A stretch of 36,834 nucleotides of DNA from Clostridiaceae bacterium. GTDB taxonomy: Bacteria; Bacillota; Clostridia; DSM-8532. Below are positions 7,035-14,701 of the stretch, piece by piece (the stretch's first letter is position 1; each line of letters begins with the position of its first letter). Under the pieces are notes generated by a model, which was given only the letters and a program-made list of their open reading frames with translations, did no database searches and was not told the origin of the DNA. The stretch spans positions 1 to 36,834 of the forward strand of contig JAAYFU010000005.1 in the NCBI GenBank assembly GCA_012728095.1, written 5' to 3'. The translations under genes were made by a program, and so were the position numbers.

Positions 7035-7313
7035 TGGCAAAGGCGATGAAAAGAAGAGTAAGCAATATATCGCATCAAAGAGAGCCCCTTTTGGTGGGAC
7101 GGGGTATGTCGGGTATTGCTGAACATGGTCTTGGAGCCGCGCACCGACTGCATTTTTGCACAGGCTGCGACGGGTGTGCCCGTAACAGCACCGGAGTATC
7201 GATTTTATAATCCGTACTCATTGAGGCCTGAACTGCGAGGTCCAGGCGAAACAAGGTGGTACCACGTAGCAGAAGCTTACGTCCTTGATGTTTTTCATCA
7301 GGGACTTTTTTAA
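7035..7313 (+). promoter_or_regulatory. T-box riboswitch, methionine specifier
   Basis: A tRNA-sensing leader that lets transcription continue when uncharged tRNA-Met accumulates. Stem I shows an AGAGTAAG K-turn element (about 7054-7061), helix AGCAATA (7061-7067) with TATTGCT (7114-7120), and then the specifier loop GAACATGG with codon ATG at 7125-7127. The conserved T-box sequence AACAAGGTGGTACCACG spans 7250-7266; its TGGT (7257-7260) can pair with the ACCA end of the tRNA. A terminator follows. The ATG specifier agrees with the methionine importer genes downstream. Confidence 0.93.
7281..7313 (+). terminator. T-box terminator
   Basis: A 10-bp stem (GTCCTTGATG 7281-7290 with CATCAGGGAC 7296-7305, one G-T pair), a T5 loop and a run of T. 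It is the off state of the T-box. Confidence 0.88.
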
Positions 7314-7359
7314 TACAAAAAATAAAACAAAAAAGAAAAGACAGAAAAGGAGAGGGGAA

Positions 7360-8376
7360 ATGAGTACTATCCCTACCGTGGAAATCAGAAACCTTAATAA
7401 GACTTTCGGTACCGGTGATAATGCTGTGGTGGCACTTGACAATATCAATTTGTCGATTTATCAGGGGGAGATTTTCGGCATAATAGGTTTGTCCGGGGCA
7501 GGGAAAAGCACATTGGTGAGGTGTATCAATCTCCTGGAAAAGCCCACATCCGGAAGAGTATTGTTTGAGGGGGTTGACATCACTGACTTTACCGATAATC
7601 AACTCCGGAAGGTTCGTCAGTCTATCGGCATGATATTTCAGAGCTTTAATCTCTTGATGCAGAGAAATGCCCTGGATAATGTTTGTTTTCCACTTGAACT
7701 TGTGGGAATGCCTCGGAAGGAAGCCAAGGAAAGAGTAAGGGAACTGCTTAAAACAGTCGGACTTGCCGATAAGGAAAAAGCGTATCCCGCACAGCTGTCG
7801 GGGGGACAGAAACAACGTGTGGCAATAGCAAGAGCCCTTGCCACAAATCCAAAGGTATTATTGTGCGATGAGGCCACCAGTGCTCTGGACCCTACCACAA
7901 CACAGTCGATATTGGCGCTGTTAAAGGAATTGAATAAAAAACTTGGCCTTACCATAATAATCATAACCCATGAGATGAAAGTAATCGAGCAGATATGCAA
8001 TCGTGTCGCAATTATCGCCAACAGCCGCATTGAGGAAATCGGTACGGTGGATGAGGTGTTCCGGCACCCCAAAACTAAAGCGGCCAAGAAACTTATATTC
8101 CCAAAAGGCGAGTATGTTGAAAACATATCCGGGGATGGAAAGTACCTGCGTTTGGTCTTTGACGGCAGTTCCGCCGACAGGCCTATAATCGCGAACATGG
8201 TTTTAAAATGCGGCGCGCCTGTAAGCATAGTATACGCGAATACAAAGAATATAGACGGCCAGGTTTTCGGCCATATGATTATTAAATTACAGGATGATGA
8301 TGAAATTTACCGAAAGATAACGACCTATCTTGAGATGGAGAATATTACTTATTCGGAGGAAAAGGACTATGTTTAG
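7360..8376 (+). CDS. metN: Methionine ABC importer ATP-binding protein MetN
   Basis: The ATPase of the D/L-methionine importer, 338 residues. The ABC domain has Walker A GLSGAGKST (residues 43-51), signature QLSGGQKQRVAIARAL, Walker B VLLCDEATSALD and H-loop ITHEMKVI. The C-terminal ~80 residues (about 258-335) form a NIL domain, the methionine-binding regulatory domain of MetN that mediates inhibition by intracellular methionine. The start at 7360 follows AAAGGAGAGGGG; the frame is open further upstream only because it crosses the T-box terminator. The stop overlaps the metI start by 8 bases, indicating translational coupling. The operon is under methionine T-box control. Confidence 0.95.
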   Translation: MSTIPTVEIRNLNKTFGTGDNAVVALDNINLSIYQGEIFGIIGLSGAGKSTLVRCINLLEKPTSGRVLFEGVDITDFTDNQLRKVRQSIGMIFQSFNLLMQRNALDNVCFPLELVGMPRKEAKERVRELLKTVGLADKEKAYPAQLSGGQKQRVAIARALATNPKVLLCDEATSALDPTTTQSILALLKELNKKLGLTIIIITHEMKVIEQICNRVAIIANSRIEEIGTVDEVFRHPKTKAAKKLIFPKGEYVENISGDGKYLRLVFDGSSADRPIIANMVLKCGAPVSIVYANTKNIDGQVFGHMIIKLQDDDEIYRKITTYLEMENITYSEEKDYV

Positions 8377-9031
8377 TGAAGGCATGTTGTTATTAGTCGG
8401 TAAGGGCTTTTTGGAAACTTTATACATGACCATTGTCTCAACCATTATGGCATATATAATAGGGCTGCCTGTCGGAATGCTTCTGGCAGTTACCGACAAG
8501 GAAGGCATAAGACCGTCGCCCACAATTAACAGGATAGTGGGCGGAATAGTCAATGTTTTGCGTTCAGTGCCTTTTATTATTCTTCTGGTAGCTGTAATGC
8601 CGATTACAAGATTGATTACCGGGACGACACTCGGTTCTTCAGCCACGGTTGTTCCGTTGGTTATAGCTGCGGCGCCTTTCGTGGCCCGTTTGGTGGAGAG
8701 CTCGGCAAAGGAGGTAGATCGGGGCGTTATAGAAGCGTCCCTGTCAATGGGAGCTTCCACCATGGAAGTTGTCTGCAAGGTAATGCTACCTGAAGCTAAG
8801 CCGTCATTGATAGTTGGCGCGGCGATTGCTACGACTACTATCCTGAGTTATTCGGCCATGTCGGGATTTGTGGGAGGCGGAGGCCTTGGAAATATTGCAA
8901 TAAATTACGGGTACTATCGTTCACAAACAGACATAATGCTTGTAATGGTGGCTATCCTGGTTTTAATTGTGCAGGTAATCCAGGAAATAGGGAATTTTAT
9001 ATCAAATAAATGTGATAAACGCATCAGGTAA
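8369..9031 (+). CDS. metI: Methionine ABC importer permease MetI
   Basis: The membrane subunit of the methionine importer, 220 residues with about five transmembrane helices, the usual MetI size. The coupling region is visible as EASLSMGASTMEVVCKVMLPEAKPSL, followed by the family motif SAMSGFVGGGGLGNIAINYGYYR. The ATG lies inside the end of metN, after GGAGG and AAAGG. It is separated from metQ by 140 bases containing a hairpin. Confidence 0.95.
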   Translation: MFSEGMLLLVGKGFLETLYMTIVSTIMAYIIGLPVGMLLAVTDKEGIRPSPTINRIVGGIVNVLRSVPFIILLVAVMPITRLITGTTLGSSATVVPLVIAAAPFVARLVESSAKEVDRGVIEASLSMGASTMEVVCKVMLPEAKPSLIVGAAIATTTILSYSAMSGFVGGGGLGNIAINYGYYRSQTDIMLVMVAILVLIVQVIQEIGNFISNKCDKRIR

Positions 9032-9111
9032 CCTTATTCCTGTACCGTAAAAAAACGAAGATTTCAATCGTGTTTTAAGTATTTAAACTTTGTTGCAGTA
9101 ATAAATAGAAA

Positions 9112-9144
9112 ATTAATAACCTCCGCTAAAAAAGCGGAGTTAAT
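9112..9144 (+). terminator. Intercistronic hairpin between metI and metQ
   Basis: The stem CTCCGC (9121-9126) / GCGGAG (9134-9139), extended by ATTAA / TTAAT with a bulge, has a loop of mostly A. It has no T-run, so it is more likely an mRNA-stabilising or processing hairpin, or a leaky stop, than a strong terminator. Confidence 0.4.
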
Positions 9145-9171
9145 ATAAACTTACATAAAAGGAGAGATATT

Positions 9172-9987
9172 ATGAAAAGAATAGTAAAATTAGCATTAGC
9201 TCTTACATTAATACTCACAATATTTGCAGGTTGCGGAGCAAACAAGAAAGACTCTTCTGTCATTAAAGTCGGCGCAAGCGTAACGCCTCATGCCGAAATA
9301 CTTAATGTTGCAAAAGAGATACTTGCTGAGAAAGGCATAACTCTTGAAGTCGTTGAGTTTTCAGATTATGTACAGCCTAATACCAATGTTGAAAACGGCC
9401 AGCTGGATGCGAATTATTTCCAGCATGTTCAGTACCTGCAGCAGTTCAATAAGGATAACGGCACACATATCGTATCAGTAGCCGCTATTCACTATGAACC
9501 ATTCGGAATATTCCCGGGTAAAACAAAATCTTTTGAAGAATTAAAGGACGGCGCCGTAATTTCAGTTCCAAACGACGGAACAAACGAAGCCCGTGCGTTG
9601 ATGCTTTTAGAGGCCCAGGGCCTGATTAAGCTGAAGGAAACAGCCGACTTTACAGCTACTATACTGGATATAGTCGAGAATCCGAAGAATCTTGTCATCA
9701 AAGAGATAGAAGCCGCTCAGTTAACATTGTCCTTGCAGGATGTGGACATGGCAGTAATTAACGGCAATTATGCCATACAGGCAGGACTTAATGCCACGAT
9801 CGATGCTCTGGCAATCGAGGACAAGGATTCAGACGTTATTAAGAATAATTACACGAATATTCTCTGCGTCAAACAAGGAAATGAGAATAACCCGGCTATC
9901 CAGGAACTTGTAAAAGCACTCAAGTCTGAAAAGGTTAAAAACTTCATGCTGGAAAAATACAACGGGGCAGTTGTGCCAATGTTCTGA
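9172..9987 (+). CDS. metQ: Methionine-binding lipoprotein MetQ
   Basis: The extracellular methionine receptor (NlpA/MetQ family), 271 residues. A lipoprotein signal peptide ends with IFAGC, lipidated Cys at 21. Family motifs follow: VGASVTPHAEIL, VEFSDYVQPNTNVENGQLDANYFQHVQYL, an IHYEPFGIFPGKTKSFEELKDG stretch, VPNDGTNEARALMLLEAQGLI and AVINGNYAIQAGL. It has its own strong AAAGGAGAG site, in keeping with the higher expression usual for binding proteins. A terminator follows 13 bases after the stop. Confidence 0.95.
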   Translation: MKRIVKLALALTLILTIFAGCGANKKDSSVIKVGASVTPHAEILNVAKEILAEKGITLEVVEFSDYVQPNTNVENGQLDANYFQHVQYLQQFNKDNGTHIVSVAAIHYEPFGIFPGKTKSFEELKDGAVISVPNDGTNEARALMLLEAQGLIKLKETADFTATILDIVENPKNLVIKEIEAAQLTLSLQDVDMAVINGNYAIQAGLNATIDALAIEDKDSDVIKNNYTNILCVKQGNENNPAIQELVKALKSEKVKNFMLEKYNGAVVPMF

Positions 9988-10000
9988 CATTACATGATCA

Positions 10001-10036
10001 AAAGGGCGGAGTTATTGAAGCTCCGTCCTTTATATT
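10001..10036 (+). terminator. Intrinsic terminator of metNIQ
   Basis: An 11-bp stem (10001-10011 with 10021-10031, one G-T pair), a 9-base loop and a T-rich tail. It sits between metQ and the convergent MATE gene. Confidence 0.75.
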
Positions 10037-10094
10037 TGTTAAGAGATAGATTGCCGGTTCTTAGCATTATGTCGATGAAAGCGTCTGACAAAAA

Positions 10095-11492
10095 TCAGCC
10101 CATATTCGATCTTTCTATCTTGGATTTAATTACCCTGTCCTGTTCTTTTTGCAATTGATTGAGTTCTTTTATAACTCTTATGCTAATCGGCAAAGCCAGA
10201 ATAAATGTTGCCAGATCGGCCATTGGCTGACTTAGCTGGACTCCCGCCAAACCTAAGAAAGAAGGCAATATCAATATAAGGGGAAGAAAGAACAAACCCT
10301 GCCGTGCAAGTGATAATATGGAAGCTTCTTTCGATTTTCCGATTGTCTGGACGAACATATTAGATATAATTATCCAGGATGAAAGAGGAAAAGCTATACA
10401 TTGATATCGCATAGCTGTTGAACCGATAGCGATAACCAGGGGGTCATCTCTTCTGAAAAGAGCAATGATTTGCGGAGCAAATATAAAACCTATTATGGAG
10501 ACGATTGTAAGGGCGATAGCGGAAACCTTGATGCAGAACCAGAATGCTTCAACCACACGTTTATATAACTTCGCTCCGTAATTATACCCACTGACAGGCT
10601 GAAAACCCTGTCCAAAGCCTAGTAAAGCGGCTATGGCCAGATAAAAAACACGTCCTATAATGGACATGGCAGCAATTGTTGCATCTCCGAAAGGCCCTGC
10701 CGATTGATTAAGCACAATGCCGGCTACACTTGCCAGTCCCTGTCTGTAAAATGACGGTATGCCTATTCTTATAATCTCTTTATACATTTTTAGTTTTGGA
10801 GCAAAATTTGAAAAGCTTATTTTAATATTTCCGCCCTTGCCCGAAGCAAAAAGCAGAAGGGAAAAGCTTACAAACTGGCTTATGCTGGTTGCCAGCGCGG
10901 CTCCGCCTGTTCCCATGTTAAGATAGAAAATAAAAATGGGATCGAGAACTATATTGAGAATTCCGCCAAAACCTATTCCAAACATTGAATAGAAAGCGCT
11001 GCCCTGAAAACGAAAAATGTTGTTAAGAACATAAGAAGACATAATAAAGGGAATCCCCAGAAATATAAAGCGCACATAATCTTTGGCATAGGGGAAAATA
11101 GTGGGAGTTGCCCCTAATAAACGTACCAATGGATCTATAAAAATCATGCCGAGAACCGAGAAAAACACTCCCAGGCCAAATGTGGTAAAAAAACCTGTAG
11201 CAGCGACTTTAGAAGCATTTTCAACATCTTTGCGGCCCAGAAACTGTGCAATACAATTCCCTGTGCCCATCCCCATGGTAAATCCGATTGACTGGACCAA
11301 CGCCATCAATGCAAATGAAATTCCTACCGCACCTGATGCGCTTGTATTAATCTGGCTTACAAAATAAGTATCAGCCATGTTATATATAGCGGTAATCATC
11401 ATACTGATTATACTGGGGATTGCAAGATTTATTACAAGTTTGGGGATGGGTGTTTGTGTCATTTTAACGTATTTTGCGTCTATACTGTTCAT
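10095..11492 (-). CDS. MATE-family multidrug/cation antiporter
   Basis: An integral membrane exporter of the MATE family, 465 residues with about twelve helices in two MatE halves, the normal family size. Characteristic stretches are PSIISMMITAIYNMADTYFVS near the N-terminus, GMGTGNCIAQFLGRKD after helix 2, and GFGQGFQPVSGYNYGAK in the second half. It most resembles the clostridial MepA/DinF-like branch; the substrate (drug, dye or metabolite) cannot be deduced. The start at 11492 follows ACGAGGT on the minus strand. It is transcribed alone, convergent with metNIQ and divergent from mntP. Confidence 0.9.
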   Translation of the reverse strand: MNSIDAKYVKMTQTPIPKLVINLAIPSIISMMITAIYNMADTYFVSQINTSASGAVGISFALMALVQSIGFTMGMGTGNCIAQFLGRKDVENASKVAATGFFTTFGLGVFFSVLGMIFIDPLVRLLGATPTIFPYAKDYVRFIFLGIPFIMSSYVLNNIFRFQGSAFYSMFGIGFGGILNIVLDPIFIFYLNMGTGGAALATSISQFVSFSLLLFASGKGGNIKISFSNFAPKLKMYKEIIRIGIPSFYRQGLASVAGIVLNQSAGPFGDATIAAMSIIGRVFYLAIAALLGFGQGFQPVSGYNYGAKLYKRVVEAFWFCIKVSAIALTIVSIIGFIFAPQIIALFRRDDPLVIAIGSTAMRYQCIAFPLSSWIIISNMFVQTIGKSKEASILSLARQGLFFLPLILILPSFLGLAGVQLSQPMADLATFILALPISIRVIKELNQLQKEQDRVIKSKIERSNMG

Positions 11493-11603
11493 TTTTACCT
11501 CGTGCCTTATGTTGATATTGTAATGTCATTGTCAATTGTACTACTATAAAACCGTCTGAACAATAACATTTTTTTTAGATGTTTCATGAACAAAACATGA
11601 TGC

Positions 11604-11632
11604 TTGTATTAATCAGCTACATATGATATTAT
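11604..11632 (+). promoter_or_regulatory. Promoter of mntP
   Basis: TTGTAT (11604-11609), a 17-base spacer, and TATTAT (11627-11632). This gives a leader of about 175 bases. Confidence 0.55.
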
Positions 11633-11639
11633 ACAGTAG

Positions 11640-11800
11640 ATTTCCCGGGAGGGTAATTTGTGTTTATCGCGTGGCAAATAAATATACCGACTTAAAGAGT
11701 CTGGTTTGCCTTATGAATGGGACTCATGTATGACAATGGCTGTGCCTATGTCAATATAGTTTAAGCATCAGGTACGGTTGTGCCTGATTTTTTTCTACAA
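11640..11800 (+). promoter_or_regulatory. Structured leader of mntP, possible manganese-responsive attenuator
   Basis: The leader holds several hairpins: GGCAAA / TTTGCC enclosing ACC-GACT / AGTC-GGT (about 11673-11710), TGACA / TGTCA enclosing GGC / GCC (11731-11752), and a terminator (11767-11794). The decamers GGCTGTGCCT (11738-11747) and GGTTGTGCCT (11776-11785) are near copies, so strands could swap. Manganese exporters are often controlled by the yybP-ykoY riboswitch, but I could not match its consensus loops. Sensing of Mn is inference from the gene alone. Confidence 0.45.
11767..11794 (+). terminator. Leader terminator ahead of mntP
   Basis: The stem ATCAGGTAC (11767-11775) / GTGCCTGAT (11780-11788) with loop GGTT is followed by a run of T, 22 bases before the mntP start. 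Confidence 0.75.
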
Positions 11801-11815
11801 AAGGAGAATAGCTGA

Positions 11816-12385
11816 ATGACCATTCTGGAATTATTTATTGTTGCTGTCGGTCTTTCAATGGACGCGTTTGCTGTTTCGGTGTGTAAGGGACTGGCAATGA
11901 AGGATCCTTCATTAAGAAAATCCGGCATCGTAGGATTGTGGTTTGGCGGTTTCCAGGCAATTATGCCGCTTTTGGGTTACTTTTTATGTTCAAGGTTTGA
12001 ATCTTTAATCCGTGCGTATGATCATTGGATAGCCTTTATTCTGCTTGCTTTAATAGGTATTAATATGATATATGAAGCCATAAAGCATGGTGATGAATGC
12101 GATGTCAACAGCGGCTCCCTTAAATTTATGGATATGCTCCCAATGGCTGTTGCCACTAGCATTGATGCGTTGGCGGTGGGGGTTACGCTGGCCGTTCTTA
12201 AAGTAAACATTTTGCCAGCCGTAGGCTTTATAGGCATTACAACATTTACATTGTCGGTTATAGGGGTAAAGGCAGGCTGTATATTCGGAACAAAATACAA
12301 GTCAAAGGCCGAACTGGCAGGAGGAATAATCCTCGTTCTTATTGGGCTGAAGATTCTGTTGGAACATATGGGCTTATTGGGATAA
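11816..12385 (+). CDS. mntP: Manganese efflux pump MntP
   Basis: A small membrane exporter of Mn(II), 189 residues with about six helices, as usual for MntP (formerly YebN, DUF204). The two pseudo-symmetric motifs are present: [17 protein letters not shown] near the N-terminus and [16 protein letters not shown] in the middle, both with the conserved Asp in a helix. The start follows AAAAGGAGAA. A structured leader with a terminator lies upstream. The last 12 bases overlap the end of the convergent 174-residue gene. Confidence 0.92.
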   Translation: MTILELFIVAVGLSMDAFAVSVCKGLAMKDPSLRKSGIVGLWFGGFQAIMPLLGYFLCSRFESLIRAYDHWIAFILLALIGINMIYEAIKHGDECDVNSGSLKFMDMLPMAVATSIDALAVGVTLAVLKVNILPAVGFIGITTFTLSVIGVKAGCIFGTKYKSKAELAGGIILVLIGLKILLEHMGLLG

Positions 12386-12898
12386 ATATTTTTCCGGAAT
12401 CAAACTTTTGCAAATTACTCTATATGCAGGTTTGTATGCTTCTCTGTATATCCTGCTATGGGATACCGGAGGGTAGTCGAGACTGATATACTCATTAAGA
12501 TAGGTTTGCAATGAATGAATATCAAATTTAAACAAGCCTTCCCGGGTTAACTTTTTCAGAATATTTAGTTTTCTGATGAAGGAGTTTTTGGTTCTGTGTA
12601 AATTTCCGGATGAAGCAACAAAAATATCATTTAATAATTCAACGGTTAAGCCGTTGATGTCTAAAGCGGCAAGGTTCACCCTGGCTATTCCGTTTCCGAT
12701 ATCCTCAAGTAAAGGTATATCGGCTTTTTGAATTACAGTTTGGTATTCATTTTGCAGGCGAATTAAACTGGCTTCTTTGTCAGAAATAAAATGACCGCTA
12801 CCAAACTCATTCTGATAAATGAGTTTGACAGCATCTGCCGGTTCCATCAAAGGATATTTTAACGCATGTTGAGTTAATATTTTTAATAAATCATTCAT
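12374..12898 (-). CDS. Uncharacterised soluble protein, 174 residues
   Basis: I do not recognise the family. It is a soluble, mainly helical-looking protein without signal peptide or membrane segment. It starts [16 protein letters not shown]. Distinctive, possibly conserved stretches are [28 protein letters not shown] and [21 protein letters not shown]. Its start overlaps the stop of the ECF S component (shared ATGAATGA), so the two are translated together and may act in the same pathway, possibly handling the imported compound. Its stop runs 12 bases into the end of mntP on the other strand. Confidence 0.75.
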   Translation of the reverse strand: MNDLLKILTQHALKYPLMEPADAVKLIYQNEFGSGHFISDKEASLIRLQNEYQTVIQKADIPLLEDIGNGIARVNLAALDINGLTVELLNDIFVASSGNLHRTKNSFIRKLNILKKLTREGLFKFDIHSLQTYLNEYISLDYPPVSHSRIYREAYKPAYRVICKSLIPEKYLSQ

Positions 12899-13421
12899 TG
12901 AATACCATCCTGGCTTTCCTTAAGGCAATAACAATAACAGGGATTAGCACAATGTGCAGGATGATGCCGGGAAGGGCATTAACAAAAGCTTGAGCCCAAA
13001 ATATCGCCAACCCGAATTGATCTTTCGTTAAAAATGCAATAACGAACCTTGCAATTCCCCATACTACTCTTCCTATAAGCATTGAAATCACAAGGGAAAT
13101 ATATATGTATGGATTTTTTTTGGGCAACATTTTATAAAGCAGGCCGGAAGTCAAACCGTATACAGCCAGTTCAAAAGCCATAGCTGTTCCTGTAGGGAGA
13201 ATCGGAGGCATGCCGAAAAGCATATAACGAAGTAATGGCGCAATAAATCCAACAACCAGACCTAAAGGGCCGCCGCACACAAAGCCGCATAGTAATACCG
13301 GTATGTGCATTGGAGACAGAGCGTTGCCAATTTGAGGAATATGTCCGGTAAGAAAGGGCAGCAGTAACGCCAATGCAAGAAACATGCCTGCGAAGGTGAT
13401 TTTTTTAGTCGTTAATGTCAT
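12891..13421 (-). CDS. ECF transporter S component, substrate unknown
   Basis: The substrate-binding membrane subunit of an energy-coupling-factor importer, 176 residues with about six helices. The stretch LPFLTGHIPQIGNALSPMHIPVLLCGFVCGGPLGLVVGF resembles clostridial S components annotated as ECF_trnsprt/PanT-like. No EcfA or EcfT genes are nearby, so it would use a shared group-II energising module. The start at 13421 is chosen because AAAGGAGAG lies just upstream; the frame runs on to 13550, but that part overlaps a hairpin leader and has no ribosome binding site. It is coupled to the 174-residue gene downstream. The ligand cannot be assigned; a vitamin or amino acid derivative is typical. 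Confidence 0.82.
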   Translation of the reverse strand: MTLTTKKITFAGMFLALALLLPFLTGHIPQIGNALSPMHIPVLLCGFVCGGPLGLVVGFIAPLLRYMLFGMPPILPTGTAMAFELAVYGLTSGLLYKMLPKKNPYIYISLVISMLIGRVVWGIARFVIAFLTKDQFGLAIFWAQAFVNALPGIILHIVLIPVIVIALRKARMVFNE

Positions 13422-13432
13422 AAAACACTCTC

Positions 13433-13480
13433 CTTTAAAAAATATAAAGGTATCAGCCGTCTTCTGACGTCCAATACCTT
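13433..13480 (-). promoter_or_regulatory. Attenuator-like hairpin upstream of the ECF S component
   Basis: On the minus strand AAGGTAT (13480-13474) pairs with ATACCTT (13453-13447) around an inner CGTC / GACG stem, followed by a T-rich tail before the ribosome binding site. A second hairpin, CCGG / CCGG (13555-13541), lies upstream. An intrinsic terminator in a leader suggests control by a metabolite. No known riboswitch class was recognised. Confidence 0.5.
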
Positions 13481-13684
13481 CATGGTACATAATTAAATTA
13501 ATTATTATTTGTTTATTTATTTTAATCCGAGATTTATTCGCCGGCTTCATACCGGACGCTTATTAAAATATACCATATTAAACAGCGTAAATCAAACCGC
13601 ATTAATAATTAATATATACCTAATAAATACCGGTTGTTTTTCCGGTTTTTAAAAGCTCCTGTTTTATCGTAATGACGGGAATGT

Positions 13685-14119
13685 TTATTCATCGGGAGAA
13701 ATAAACTCGGTGAGCTTATTTATTGTATCACTGATTAAAGCAGACATTGAGAGATCCGGAACTCCGGCAACAATGTTATCACATTTGTTGACAGGAATCA
13801 GTATTCTCAGCGCATTGCTCTGTCCTACCGCAGTTGCCATTTTAGGCGTAACTTCTCCCATAAGCGAATCAGCGATGACTATGCCTATCGGGCCGATTAT
13901 AATATCAGCATTTCTGCAGGCCACGATTACCGGATTCTCCCCCGTAGCGGCATAATCTGCGCCTCCCTTTAGCATTGTGGCGGTGGCAATGCCGTTGGTG
14001 CCTATAGCTGTGATTTCAATATTCTTAATACGGGCTTTTATAGCCTCAATAAGTTGTCTTCCAAGTTTACCGCCCTGACCGTCTATGACTAAAATCTTCT
14101 TTATATTATCCTTGCTCAT
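13685..14119 (-). CDS. DUF3842 family protein
   Basis: A small conserved clostridial protein of unknown function, 144 residues. It begins KKILVIDGQGGKLGRQLIEAI, a glycine-rich start that looks like a Rossmann-type nucleotide-binding fold, and contains ITAIGTNGIATATMLKGGADYAATGENPV and IIIGPIGIVIADSLMGEVTPKMA. No membrane segment or signal peptide is seen. The start at 14119 is chosen for the GGGAGG just ahead of it; an upstream ATG at 14152 lacks a site. It is alone on the minus strand between the ECF leader and a repeat cluster. Confidence 0.8.
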   Translation of the reverse strand: MSKDNIKKILVIDGQGGKLGRQLIEAIKARIKNIEITAIGTNGIATATMLKGGADYAATGENPVIVACRNADIIIGPIGIVIADSLMGEVTPKMATAVGQSNALRILIPVNKCDNIVAGVPDLSMSALISDTINKLTEFISPDE

Positions 14120-14204
14120 GATTCCTCCCTGGCTGTGATTTCTCTGAATCATAAATAGTTTTTATGACAATTCTATAATAGCATAAGCTGGGGATTATTT
14201 GTTA

Positions 14205-14340
14205 TAATAACCTCACCCGTTACCGAAATCGAAGATTTCGAACGGGTTCCCGAGAGCATTGATACTTCGTATTAATAACCTCACCCGTTACCGAAATCGA
14301 AGATTTCGAACGGGTTCCCGAGAGCATTGATACTTCGTAT
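14205..14340. repeat. Tandem repeat, two full 68-bp copies plus a broken third
   Basis: The unit beginning TAATAACCTCACCCG occurs at 14205-14272 and 14273-14340, apparently identical, and a third copy starts at 14341 and breaks off at 14365. Each unit contains a strong hairpin: ACCCGTT / AACGGGT enclosing CGAAATC / GATTTCG. Sequence resembling the lost right end of the third copy (GGTACCCGAGAATA) reappears near 14543, beyond the inserted MITE-like cluster. Confidence 0.85.
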
Positions 14341-14365
14341 TAATAACCTCACCCGTTACCGAAAT

Positions 14366-14521
14366 GTCATCCTGAGCGGAGCTTAAGCGGAGTCGAAGGA
14401 TCTTATACGTCAACACAAAAAGATTCTTCACTTCGCTTAGAATGACAAGGTGGGTAAAGTTCTTCGCTTACGCTCAGAATGACAGAGGAGGGTATTATTC
14501 TTCGCTGGCGCTCAGGATGAC
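14366..14521. repeat. MITE-like repeat: one full copy and two right-end fragments
   Basis: The full copy is 14366-14446 (81 bp), bounded by inverted ends GTCATCCTGAGCG and CGCTTAGAATGAC, with the core GGAGTCGAAGGATCTTAT and AGATTCTTC inside. Right-end fragments at 14459-14483 and 14497-14521 repeat TTCTTCGCTNNCGCTCAGRATGAC. Related full copies lie at 19891-19968 and 20666-20745. There is no transposase, so the element would be non-autonomous. Confidence 0.75.
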
Positions 14522-14560
14522 AAAGACGATCTATAATAATAAGGTACCCGAGAATATAGA

Positions 14561-14604
14561 ATCATAAGCAGCCGCTGCCTGCGCAGCATGCGGTTTCTTA
14601 TGAT
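14561..14604. repeat. Inverted repeat just upstream of the response regulator gene
   Basis: The ends ATCATAAG (14561-14568) and CTTATGAT (14597-14604) enclose CCGC / GCGG and GCTGC / GCAGC, a long hairpin. It abuts the -10 element of the next gene. There is no T-run, so it may be an operator or the remnant of a terminator. Confidence 0.5.
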
Positions 14605-14609
14605 ATAAT
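14601..14609 (+). promoter_or_regulatory. Extended -10 promoter of the response regulator operon
   Basis: TG-A-TATAAT (14601-14609) is an extended -10 element without a recognisable -35. It overlaps the right arm of the inverted repeat 14561-14604, so a bound protein could block it. Confidence 0.45.
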
Positions 14610-14701
14610 TAATGAATACAACCCGGAATGCTGCAGCATGGTTTTTGACGAAAGTTCTTTTGATTGAAAAAAGAAATGATTATCTGAAAGAGGAATGGAA
14701 C

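Noticed and set aside
7075..7815. 246-codon minus-strand open frame opposite the T-box and metN.
   Set aside because: It is antisense to a well-supported T-box and MetN, has low-complexity composition and no ribosome binding site.
13422..13550. N-terminal extension of the ECF S component to ATG 13550.
   Set aside because: It crosses the leader hairpins, is hydrophilic and unlike S components, and has no ribosome binding site, whereas ATG 13421 has a strong one.
14205..14365. CRISPR-like array, because of identical spaced repeats.
   Set aside because: The copies are directly adjacent with no unique spacers, the unit is 68 bp, and no cas gene is present. It is a tandem repeat.
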